Assembly (NCBI GenBank): GCA_037074705.1
Contig: CM073596.1
Location: forward strand, 58,928,001 to 58,992,000
Source: Zhengitettix transpicula
Lineage: Eukaryota; Arthropoda; Insecta; Orthoptera; Tetrigidae
DNA: 64,000 nt
Direction of reading: 5' to 3'
The translations under genes were made by a program, and so were the position numbers. Numbering within the stretch: the stretch's first letter is position 1; every line of letters begins with the position of its first letter. The notes under the pieces were generated by a model. It was not told where the DNA came from and did no database searches. It saw only the letters and a program-made list of their open reading frames with translations. Positions 12,527 to 22,563 of this stretch are shown here, piece after piece.

Positions 12527-12542
12527 TATAAGATAAAATACA

Positions 12543-12641
12543 CAGAGTGTGGAGCCAGCCTCCACGGAGGTTCACGCGATCGTCTGCCCCCGCTACGAAC
12601 TTCTCTGCAAGCCTCTGCATCGCTGCCTCCTCATCCACCAG
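12543..12641 (-). other. Unrecognised exon-like segment
   Basis: The minus strand has a strong acceptor, a pyrimidine tract ending CTCTCCGCTGCAG, followed by 33 open codons reading LVDEEAAMQRLAEKFVAGAD then DRVNLRGGWLHTL. G+C and codon use look protein-like compared with the surroundings. A donor-like GTGTAT follows only weakly, and a Helitron-like element ends 16 bp away on that side, so the exon or its intron may have been cut. I do not recognise the protein; it may be a gene fragment left by transposition. Confidence 0.35.
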
Positions 12642-12654
12642 CTGCAGCGGAGAG

Positions 12655-12800
12655 GAGGAAGAAGAGATTTGATCTAAGAGAGCAACATATCGCCGCGGAA
12701 GTCAAAGAATAAAACAGTGCGCCATGCTCAGAACCTTTATTAACTTGTATTGTTGTTTTCCTCAGGGCACGTTGCATCTCAAACATTCAAGCACTTCATA
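12655..12800 (-). repeat. Inverted pair F, right arm
   Basis: The reverse complement repeats the 10277-10395 segment (AATAAAGGTTCTGAGCATGG, TTTTATTCTTTGACTTCCGC) with a few small indels. The two arms enclose 2.3 kb that include the Helitron-like element. Confidence 0.6.
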
Positions 12801-13487
12801 TCAAGCATTTAAACAGTTCATTTTCAATTGTCTTTGGTGCTGCATCGAAGATCTTGCTTCTACCGGAACGAGTGAGTGGGAAAAATTTACTAACATTTAA
12901 TTTATGACCGTTAGTAGATTTTACATATAATGTTCATGGCTTATAACTCCCCAAAAAATAGCCTAGTTAAAGAGGAAAGGTTCTCTTATGAGCTTTGCCT
13001 AAATTAACTCATCGTTATTGAGTCATAGAAAGATGTTTACCGATCCTGTTATCAATGTCTCTAATCTGTTTAATCTGTCCTTAAGGACCTTTCGTTCCAA
13101 AACTGTTCTACCCCAAGAGACTTCCTGGGGATTCAAGTCGTTCCAGCAGTATATTTAGTTTCTTGCTATTTTTTCTCTTCCACGCATGGCCAAACTACTG
13201 CCCGTTTAAGCTGAATCAGTTACGTCCAAACGAAATTAGAGAGTGCGTGAACGATTATCCTCTTATTTAGGAACTGGTCCGGAAAGATGTAATCGGCTCG
13301 GACGTTTCTCTTCATTATCCCTAATGCAATCCGCAGAGCGATCGTAGAAAGCATTGTGTGGGATACAGATAAATAATAATCCGCTTTAAATTCAGTGCAA
13401 GTCATGTGGAGGAGAGAACTCTAGTCCACTGTCGGGTTCATAACATATTTTTTATTTATGACGCTGAGGGGAAAGCAAGAGTACAGC
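12801..13487. other. Intergenic, no gene seen
   Basis: A 61-codon minus-strand frame at 13220-13405 contains HTMLSTIALRIALGIMKR but no splice context; it could be a LINE remnant. Nothing else is supportable. Confidence 0.45.
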
Positions 13488-14186
13488 TGCGAGGGCTATT
13501 CTCTCGCAGGCAGAACCTTATAGGAGAGACACGAAGGGGCTACCTCTGGGGATGCCTTTTCCTCCGTTTTTGAACTAAGGTGGCTACTCCGCTCTTATAG
13601 CATAGGAAAGGGAGTGAAAGTGGGGATGCGGAAAGGTAGAGGAAGGTAGCCAAGGGGTTAACTAGGGCCCCCGGGCTGTGGTTTAAGGACAAGGTGGCAA
13701 CTCCCCTTTCATAGCTTAGGAAGGGATTTGAAAGGGGGGATGCGGAAGGGTAGAGGAAGGTAGCCAAGGTTTAACTGGGGCCCCTGGGCTATAGTTTAAG
13801 GATCCTACCCGGCATTCGCCTAAAGAAATGCAGGGAAAAGCCTAGAAAAACCTGCATCAGGTAGGTCGGGTATTGGGTACTTGTCCCACGCCCTTCCCTG
13901 GATGGCGGGAGAGGAGTTTTCTGTGGGGACGCAGCATTCCCTTCTCCGTACCTCGACCTGTTTAGGAGGCAGCTGGCCGACTGATCCAATGGGAACAGCG
14001 AACAACTCTTACTGTTACCAAGGTCTGTGATCCCGGAACATACACCTCTCAAAACAGGCCGAGGTGCCTCGGCTTGTGGGAACCTTAGTTCAAAAACGGA
14101 GAGGAAAAGACATTCCCAAAGGTAGCCCCTTCGTATCTCTCCTATAAGGTTCTGCCTGTGATAGAATAGCCCTCGCAGACTCTTAT
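13488..14186 (+). repeat. Family A composite with 95-bp terminal inverted repeats
   Basis: The left end (13488-13577) and right end (14089-14186) are inverted copies of the same 95-bp block, which carries GCGAGGGCTATTCTCTCGCA and CGAAGGGGCTAC. Between them are a subfamily-2-like 3' part joined at about 13689 to a nearly complete subfamily-1 body. It looks like one copy inserted into or recombined with another. Confidence 0.65.
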
Positions 14187-14273
14187 TACAAACAAAAATA
14201 TAGTTAGTGGCTATAGAAATGTAAAATAATTCGGCGAAACAAATAAATAAATATATATATATATATTTTTTTT

Positions 14274-14535
14274 AGGCCAACAGGCTACATGAGGGTGATC
14301 CACATTGGGCAACTCCCCTTTAATAGCATAGGATGGGATTAGAAAGGGGGGATGCGGAACGGTAGAGGAAGGTAGCCAAGGGTTAACTAGAACCCCCGGG
14401 CTATGGTTTAAGGATCCTACCCGGCATTTCACCTCATAGTGATGCAGGGAAAACCCTATAAATACCTGCATCAGGTAGGTCGGGCATTGGGTACTTGTCC
14501 CACGCCCTTCCGATAGCGGGAGAGGAGTTTGCTGT
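14274..14535 (+). repeat. Family A repeat, partial
   Basis: Starts CAGGCTACATGAGGG directly after a T-rich, AT-repeat tract and stops at GGAGAGGAGTTTGCTGT. About the 3' half of the family unit is present. Confidence 0.7.
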
Positions 14536-15699
14536 ATATAAATTTCTTTCCATATTTAACTACGTTCTTAAGAGTAATTATCACATCGCAGCATCTCTCA
14601 ACGATGATGTGTTCATTACAAGGACTGTGTCAAAGGTATTCAATTAACTGATTAAATCGAATCGTCTATTATAATTGGACGATTAAGTGTGTCGTTAATT
14701 ATGTTACGTTTAACATGTGATATCGTTCCTTCAAACTCCTTCTTTTAAGGATTCCGTTTAACAAGAAAGCCTTCTCCAAATCAGAGATGATTGAACAATT
14801 TATTCGTTGCAGCCGTTGCACAAGTAGGACACTCACTGGCTCTTAAAATTATAAACTCTACGAGCATGTAAGGTGCAATTTTGTAAATTACACGATGCAG
14901 ATTGGCTTTCCCTCCCTCCCCCTCATCTTCTTCCTCCTCCTTCCTTCCTCCCCCGGCCGCGGACATCTTTGTTTTTGACGTACAAATGTTTGCGAATCTG
15001 TAAAAAATAACCTTTCGACGACTAAAGTTGTTGGTGAAACGTTGTTAGTCTGCTAAGTAAAAAAAACGAGGGTGGGTGGGAGGGGGGAGACTTTCGTTTA
15101 TTAACTGCATGAAAGTCTTTTAGAAAGTACCGCCCTCCATTTAACAACGTAATTAAGTTTGCAATATAAAGACTTAACGTGATATAAAATTTATGTCATA
15201 TATAAATAACAAGTTCCTTCCGGAATATGGTTTTGCTCCTGTGTCTCGCAGGTTTTGATCTTCTGGTGATTACCGATTTTTAATTTAATTTTTTTTAAAA
15301 TACAAACAAACCCTTTACTTACATCGACTATTCCAATCTGCGGATTTCTTCAAATTTAAACTCATTACAGAGTTAACGGCATTTCTTTAAAAACATTCTC
15401 CATGGGCCAACAAAACTATAGTTTCCACTCTCGCGTCAACAGTTCAGTCGCTATAGACTTGGTTCAAACGTATTATTTGGAATAATATTTTCTACACAAT
15501 AACGATGTTATCGTCTCCTGTCCGGGTGACTACCTCGCATCACAGAGGTACCGGGTTCGAATCTTGCCAATTAGTCCCACGACAGTGTGCAAAAAATAAA
15601 TTCCCAAAATGAGCTGCTAATGAACTGAGAAGTTGAAACGACTTTAAATAAATCAATACCGGAAGGGGGGTGGGGACAATGTTAACTTGTAGTGCTTGA

Positions 15700-15703
<4 letters not shown>
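14536..15703. other. Intergenic, no gene seen
   Basis: No supportable gene. A B-box-like GGTTCGAATC near 15551 has no convincing A box upstream. Confidence 0.5.

Positions 15704-15752
<49 letters not shown>
15704..15752. repeat. TA microsatellite
   Basis: About 24 TA dinucleotides, directly abutting the tail end of a family A copy. Confidence 0.9.
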
Positions 15753-15753
<1 letters not shown>

Positions 15754-15756
<3 letters not shown>

Positions 15757-16280
15757 GGTAACAGGCTACATGAGGGTAATCCACATGGTGGCAACTCCCC
15801 TTTAATAGCATAGGAACGGATTTGAAAGGGGGGATGATGCTGAAGGGTAGAGGAAGGTAGCCAAGGGTTAACTAGGGCCCCCGGACTATATTTTAAGGAT
15901 CCTACCCGGCATTCGCCTAAAACTATTGCAGGACAAATCCTAGAAAAACCTGCATCGGGTAGGTCGGGCATTGGGTACTTGTCCCACGCCCTTCCGATAG
16001 CGGGAGAGGAGTTTGCTGTGGGGACGCCACATTCCCTTCTCCGTACCTCGACCAGTTTAGGAGGCAGCTGGCCGACTGTTGCAATGGGAACAGCGAACAA
16101 CTCTTACCGTATGCCCAAGGTCTGTGACCCCCGGAACCTCTCAGAACAGGCCGAGGTGCCTCGGCTTGTGGGAACCTTAGTTCAAAAACGGAGAGGAAAA
16201 GGCATCCCTAAAAGTAGCCCCTTCGTTTCTCTCCTACAAGGTACCGCCTGCGAGAGAACAGCCCTCGCAGGCCTTGTTTT
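15754..16280 (+). repeat. Family A repeat, subfamily 1, full copy
   Basis: Nearly full-length copy of about 525 bp from AGGGTAACAGGCTACATGAG to the end block GCGAGAGAACAGCCCTCGCA. The longer frames across it are repeat shadows. Confidence 0.8.
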
Positions 16281-17414
16281 TGAAACAATATATATATTTA
16301 TTATTTATTTTTTTTGCTGACGAGCCTAGTTGTTATACAGCTGAACAGTTAATTAGTTCAAATTAAACCCAAATGTGTTTTTAACCAGTCGCAAAATTAC
16401 AAAAAAAAGGGGGGGGCAGTTTTAATAAATTTCTACGAAAATATTTGTTAATTTTTTTTCTGGTCGCAGCAATTTTCCATAGGCCTAGTCATCTTCAGAT
16501 TGTTCATATTAACAATTTTCCTTCGGTAGTTTGGTAATCCTGTATAACGTTCTGCCCTATTCCCCCCCCCCCCCCGGTTGTGTGTGACAATTTAGATAAG
16601 TGCTTTTCTCTGTCTTGGATTCTCACGATAATGTTCCGAATAAATACAGCCCGATCTTCGGAAAGCAAAGAGCCGAGATTTTATTGTTCTTAAAAAAGTT
16701 TCACCTCTAAATTACGTTCTTTAATTTGCAGACATCATTGCTGTTATACTTAATGACGTTTATTTTCACTGTAGGTCGCCAGAGCTTGTGATAGGTTGAG
16801 GAATGTGATTGAAATATCTGAACTGTCTCATGTCTTCATTTGAACACCAGTCAACCAACCTTCTTCACACAGAAGCGTTAAAAGAACTGAGTCAGTCCAA
16901 TACTTTTTTTCTTCTTCTGCGGCTGCACCTTCACTTTCCGTCAGAGGTTGAGTGGTAACTTTTGTATCCTGAGGCGATTCTTAATATGTTCTAAACGCTC
17001 TTGGACGGATAAAAAAATGTTAACGGAAAGGAGACGGCGCAATAACCGCTAAGTGTGTTCCTTGCGATATCCGCTACAATTCATTCATTTTCCTCGAGTG
17101 TTACTAACTAAACACGATAAACTCAATTTAATAGTTTCAGCCAAGAACGCATCAGGTTGCACTCCAAGCTACTGAGCCTAGGATGAAAGAACAGAAAAAA
17201 AGGTGAATAATTTAGGAAGAAAGGCTAATTCAAATGTGGAATAGAATAGAAAAACTATTTTTTTCTGAAAAATATTTTATAATTATATTGTTAATATCAT
17301 GTCCCACTGATTTTTAATCGGAAGCCAATTTATAAACCATTTTTAATAAAGTTGTTCGTTAATTTGGTCGGAGCTTTCGGAAATTTGGCAGTCATCCATA
17401 TAATATAACCTTTT
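16281..17414. other. Intergenic, no gene seen
   Basis: Contains a poly-C run near 16562-16576. No exon supported. Confidence 0.5.
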
Positions 17415-17838
17415 TTTTTAGGGTAACAGGCTACATGAGGGTGATCCACATTGGGCAACTCCACTTTAACAGCATAGCAAAGGATTTGAAAAGGGGGACG
17501 TGGAAGGGTAGAGGAAGGTAGCCCTGGGCTATAGTTTAAGGATCCTACCTGGCTTCGCCTAAAGGTGATGCAGGGCAAACTCTAAAAAACCTGCATCAGG
17601 TAGGTTGGGCATTGGGTACTTAACACACACCCTTCTGATGGCGGCAGATGGTTTTGCTGTGGGGACGCAGCATTCCCTTCTCCAAGCCTCGACCAGTTTA
17701 GGTGGCAGCTGGCCGCTGGTTCCAATGGGAACAGAGAACAACTCTTACCGTATGCCCCAAGGTCTGTGACCCCAGAACATACACCTCTCAAAACAGGCCG
17801 AGGTGGCTCGGCTTGTGGGAACCTTAGTTGGGAAGGGA
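17415..17838 (+). repeat. Family A repeat, subfamily 1
   Basis: From TTTTTTTTTAGGGTAACAGG (complement of the A-tail) to GGGAACCTTAGTT. It lacks the terminal 95-bp block and has an internal deletion near 17523. Confidence 0.75.
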
Positions 17839-18329
17839 TTTCAAATGAGTACATGAATATAATCTAATTATGTCAACTACGAGAAAATCAAGAAACACAT
17901 CAGCCCACTCATGCGGCCAAGAGGAGACTGACAAGTAGACGTTAAATAAGTTGCCGGAGGGGTCCTCATATTGTCACTGTTTGACTTTTATTATTAGTCC
18001 TGTGTAGCATCTTAACTTATAAAATTATAATTCTGGTAACAAATTTAAAAAAATTAAACGAATTTATCACATAAGACAAATAAGTAGTTATATAAACGCC
18101 TTCAAATTGTCCACATATTTCATATTTTTAATGTATGTGTTGTATTCAAATATTGAGTCCACCATCTTCATAACTGTCTCACAGTAACCCCATAAAACTT
18201 TATGATTCGTACCTCAGTATTTGTTATCTGGTGTGCAATTAATAGCATCGTTCACTATAAAGTTGTAATGAACCAAAATTAAAGAAGAGAAGAAATGCTT
18301 TCAAACAAAACTAAGGCTATTAGAAAGAG
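17839..18329. other. Intergenic, no gene seen
   Basis: AT-rich; no feature recognised. Confidence 0.5.
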
Positions 18330-18500
18330 TTAAAGGATCAGGATGGGACAAAACTCAACTGGACTGGGAATCAAACCCAGGACTCCACTTGCTACAAAAA
18401 TTAATGTTGGTAAAATACCAAAGGAGTGCTGGTCAAAGTTTTGAGCTACCAATCTAGATTACATCCTTAGACTGGCTTGACGGAGTAGCAGTCCGACCAC
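18330..18500 (-). repeat. Possible tRNA-derived SINE
   Basis: On the minus strand an A-box-like GGTAGCTCA (near 18445) is followed after about 60 nt by a B-box-like GGTTTGATTCC (near 18375), flanked by CCTGG...CCAG as in a T-arm. The intervening anticodon arm is degenerate, so it is a tRNA-like retroposon head and not a working tRNA. Confidence 0.45.
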
Positions 18501-19504
18501 CAATTAAGTACAGAATTATTGATTTACTAATATATTATGTAATAATTGCACCCGCTTTTGCACTGCCAAATAAAGTATTCTAAGTAATATTAATAGCTGT
18601 ATTTTTTCATGTTTGTTAATTAAGTTCTATTTTGTAATTTCAAAGCATTTCACTGCAAAAAACTCACTCAAATTTCTTATTTTTCCAAGACAGTTCATGT
18701 TTAAGGATATATAGGGTTACTCAATAAAGAGAATGTAAACCTTACTAATAAAACTGTGAGACTAGTGTAGAGATGTTTACAATTAAAGAACCCTGCAAAT
18801 TCAAGAACGTCATATGTACAGGAAGGCGGAAGTAATTATTATTATTACTGATGATAACAAGTTTTTGGTAGTAAAAAAATCATAAATTGAAGATGTATTA
18901 CAGTTGTCGCTGCTACATGTTCAATACTGTGAGTAGTATTATGCTAGGAGTACATGATTTTTTTAATCTCAATTTTTTATATATATAAATTTGTTGGTAA
19001 TTTACATAATCCTATACAGCATGCTTATAAACACACTAATGTTTCATAAATTTACAGTTTTGAAAATATTGTCTTAAATGATATGAAAAGTTCCAAAAAT
19101 TGTTATAACTGATCCTGTAAATATAAATTTAAATAACTTTTGAAAATTCAATTCAACTTAATTGTAAATTAATTTAATGACCGTGTTTATCAATACATTT
19201 GATTTATTTAAAATATGCATTATTTTTTAGAGCAATCTATCTGGCTGTAATTACCTATTTCACCATGCGACAATAAACATAATTCACACTCATCTCTTAT
19301 TAAACCAAGTTTCAGGTGAAGAAAGAACATCATTTTTGTCAACTTCATCTTCTATACATGCTTCTAACTCAGGTTGATTAGAAGACATTATGTAGCCAAG
19401 ATATGTTATTCAATTTGTATTCTAACAGTTGTTACTGGATTCAGTACTGAATTGGTTGTTTGTCCTGAAATAATTATTTTTCAAACTTAACGTCCAATAA
19501 TTTT
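18501..19504. other. Intergenic, no gene seen
   Basis: Very AT-rich. A 26-bp stretch at 19423-19448 matches DENR exon 3 (24294-24319) with one difference; see findings. Confidence 0.45.
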
Positions 19505-19690
19505 GTAAATTAAACAATAGCCATTTGAAGTCAGAAAAAAAAAAGTTATTGAAAATCACACCTCATTTCAATGAAAAAATTTACATCTGATTGTAAATAA
19601 TTAATAAGAATGATAGCCAATTCAGACAAAATAAGTGATAATATAAATATTGCGACCTCTTCAGGTATGACGCTTTTATACAACAAACCC
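19505..19690. repeat. Mixed foldback fragments (families B and C)
   Basis: The first 55 bp match the end of family B (AACAATAGCCATTTGAAGTC), and the next 100 bp match the end of family C (ACATCTGATTGTAAATAATT, GATAGCCAATTCAGACAAAA), followed by the family B CGACCTCTTCAGGTATGACG block. It is a chimera or nested insertion. Confidence 0.5.
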
Positions 19691-19999
19691 AAACAAATAC
19701 AATAATTGAATAAAAATTATGAAACACTTGGCAGATATCAATTAATACACCTTCCTCTGTTAACTGCTGTGACCGAAATGCACAATTTAAACAAGAACAA
19801 CCATAAAAACTCAGTTACACTGTTGGTGCAGTTCACAATGGAAACAATTAAGAATTTAAAATTATAACAATATTATAAATTAAAGAATTACAAAAGCAAA
19901 GTGTCATAAATTTTGTTCAATATAATGAACAACAATAATATAAAAAATGACACGAATAACCTGAAATCATAGGTAAGATTTATGGACAAGCAATAATTT

Positions 20000-20352
20000 A
20001 CGTTTCCTATATTCCTATTGGAATAGTTGACCAGCTGTCTCCTAAACTGGTCAAGGCACAGAGCTGTGCCCTCTATAGCAAACCCCTCCCCTGCACCTTG
20101 GGAAGGGCATGGGACAAATATCAAATGCCCAACCTACCTGATGCAGATTTTTCTAGGGTTTTCCCTGCATTACTTTAGGGCGAATGCCGGGTAGGATCCT
20201 TAAACTACAGCACGGGGGCCCTAGTTAACCTTTGGCTACCTTCCTCTACCATTCCACATCCCCCCTTTCAAATCCATTCCTATGCTATTAAAGGGTAGTT
20301 GCCACTATGTGGATTACCCTCATGTAACCTGTTGCCCTTAAAAAAAAAAAAA
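20000..20352 (-). repeat. Family A repeat with A-tail
   Basis: Inverted relative to the 13-17 kb copies. Ends CCTGTTGCCCTT followed by 13 or more A, the clearest A-tail of the family in the window. It is 5'-truncated near 20000. Confidence 0.75.
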
Positions 20353-20367
20353 AGATTGAAAATGGAG

Positions 20368-20832
20368 GTCTGCGAGGGCTATTCTCTCGCAGGCAGAAAC
20401 TTGTAGGAGAGACACGAAGGGGCTACATTTGGGGATGCCTTTTCCTCTCCGTTTTTGAACTAAGGCTCCCACAAGCCTCGGCCTGTTTTGAGAGGTGTAT
20501 GTTCCGGGGTCAGAGACCTTGGGCATACGGTAAGAGTTGTTCGCTGTTCCCATTGGAACAGTCGGCCAGCTGCCTCCTAAACTGGTCAAGGCACAGAGAG
20601 GGGAAAGCTGTGCCCTCCATAGCAAACCCCTTCCCATGCACCTTGGGAAGGGCGTGGGACAAGTATCAAATGCCCAACCTACCTTGATGCAGGTTTTTCT
20701 ATGGTTTTCCCTGCATCACTTATAGGTAAGTTGCTGGGTAGGATCCTTAAACTATACCTGGGATACCTTGCATTCTCCTTTTCAGTCCCTTTCCTATGCT
20801 ATAAGAGGGTAGTTGCCACTATGTGGATTACC
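20368..20832 (-). repeat. Family A repeat, nearly full, tandem with previous copy
   Basis: Starts with the terminal block TGCGAGGGCTATTCTCTCGC about 16 bp after the A-tail of the preceding copy and ends in the subfamily-2 3' end near 20832, with a deletion around 20755. The head-to-tail arrangement suggests insertion into the A-tail of an older copy. Confidence 0.75.
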
Positions 20833-21569
20833 CTATACACTTTCTTCATGCAATAGAAAGAATACGAGTCTGAGCTGATTGGAAATAACCTGCATATAGC
20901 AGAGTTGTTTCCTATTCTTAATATAAGTTAATAAATGCAAACAAAAGTTATAAATCAGGAGATTAAATGTCACAATTGTATTTCTGGTGGCCTTTGCTGG
21001 TACTAATGAAATATACTTTCCTAGCACTTTTCTTTTAGTAATAATAAAAATTACTCTAGAAATTTAAACATTTTTGTTACATATTATTAAGTAATAAGGC
21101 AAACTATATTTTTTTTAACTAATTTAATAGTAAAGATAATGGTTTCATTGTTTTTTCCTCAAGTTCTGTATTACGTTGCGGCTAACTAGCCCCCTCCCTT
21201 AATAGCTGCCTTTATTTAAATAAATAAATAAAAAGATTAAATTTTAATCACCAGATTTTTTTAAATGTCACAAATTAAACGTAATAAAGTGCGTGATTCT
21301 GTATCAGAAAATATTTAAATATGATATGACGTTTTCTTCAAGCTTCTACTTGTGAAGAAAATTATTCATCGCAGTTGTAATAGCAAAAAAAAACATAATT
21401 GCTTACATCCTAGAATAATTAAATGCAATTAGATTTGTTTTTCGATTGATTCTCTTTTAAATTCTTCATTGCTTCCTGAGTACATGAATCATATATAGAC
21501 CTTAACACTATAAAAGGATGTCACACTATCTCATACCATTTCAACTATACAGCAGAGTATCTTTGAATA

Positions 21570-21570
<1 letters not shown>
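20833..21570. other. Intergenic, no gene seen
   Basis: No supportable feature. Confidence 0.5.

Positions 21571-21615
<45 letters not shown>
21571..21615. repeat. TA microsatellite
   Basis: About 20 TA units. Confidence 0.9.
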
Positions 21616-21617
<2 letters not shown>

Positions 21618-21673
21618 GTATCATTTGTTTGAAAATTGTTTAATAGAACTATTTTTTTTAGTAATGTGTTTAA

Positions 21674-21955
21674 TTTACAGTTTTGCAAAATCTTAAACAT
21701 TTCGTTTTTAATTACGGGTATCATAGGGTTTTGTCAGATTTCGAAACGAAAAGTATTTTCATAATTGAAGCTAAAAAATTATGTTTGATAGTGTTCCAGG
21801 ATTTTTTTGGCGTGCTTTTTGCAGATTTCATAAATTTCAAAAATGAATACTGTATCGATTTGTCGTCCATTTGGGAGAATTTTGCGATTAATCGTTTTCT
21901 TGAAGAGTCTTTAATAGAGAATAATCCTGTCTCTTTTAAGGAAATTCTAAATTAG
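21674..21955 (+). CDS. Unrecognised open stretch, possible terminal exon
   Basis: An acceptor-like TTTAATTTACAG ends at 21680 and is followed by about 91 open codons to TAG (21953-21955), with AATAAA 22 nt after the stop (21977-21982). There is no good ATG near the start, so it would be a 3' exon. The peptide is rich in Phe, Ile, Leu and Asn and includes NYGYHRVLSDFETK and CIDLSSIWENFAINRFLEES. The amino-acid mix is not that of a repeat shadow, but I recognise no family. No upstream partner exon was found. It could also be chance in AT-rich DNA or a relic of an inserted foreign gene. Confidence 0.35.
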   Translation, partial: FTVLQNLKHFVFNYGYHRVLSDFETKSIFIIEAKKLCLIVFQDFFGVLFADFINFKNEYCIDLSSIWENFAINRFLEESLIENNPVSFKEILN

Positions 21956-21982
21956 TTCCTTCAGCAATGTAAACGTAATAAA

Positions 21983-22563
21983 TATCCATGTCTGTTGAAT
22001 TTTAACATCAAGTGATAATTATGTCGTCTTAATTATTATTAATATAATCGAGAAAATTCGCACTAAACATTCTATTGTAATTTGCTTTGGGAAAAATATA
22101 ATTCTGATTTTGACAGTATTTATTTTCAGTTATTTAGTGGCCTTTAGAGATAATAATTACAGGAAGATTGATGCGTTTCCCAGAGACTGTGGATGTGAAA
22201 AACTGTATCCGGAAGTTACGTCAACATGACGTATTCGTTGTATAGAATTTACTTTTGTTTAGTGACTAGCTTCATTCAAGAAATACTCAGATAAGCCAAT
22301 TGCAACTTGTTGGTTTTGTAAAAATACATTTTTTGCTACTTAAATTTAATTTAGTACTTCTTACGAAGATTACATTTTAACCAAAGAAAAAATAAAAGTG
22401 CTATTGAATGTAAGAACTAAGAATGTATTCCTCAAAATTAACGAAATATATCCTCCAATAATGAGATACTATTGTATTCAACAGTATTTTGCTAAATATA
22501 TTTTTAGCCACATTTCTTCTTGGACCTCATTTAACGATTAAATGTTTTCGGATCAACAGAACG
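21983..22563. other. DENR upstream region
   Basis: AT-rich sequence ahead of the DENR start. An in-frame upstream ATG exists at 22489 but it would add a hydrophobic leader not seen in DENR proteins, so this is taken as 5' UTR/promoter. Confidence 0.45.

Noticed and set aside
15500..15605. Possible second SINE with GGTTCGAATC
   Set aside because: No A box at the right distance and no repeated body in the window.
15753..16320. 113-115 codon ORFs on both strands over family A
   Set aside because: The same frames recur in every repeat copy with different breaks; they are shadows of a GC-rich repeat.
22489..22563. Upstream in-frame ATG for DENR
   Set aside because: Would add a hydrophobic leader (MLNIFLATFLLG) foreign to this cytosolic family; the ATG at 22564 fits the usual length.
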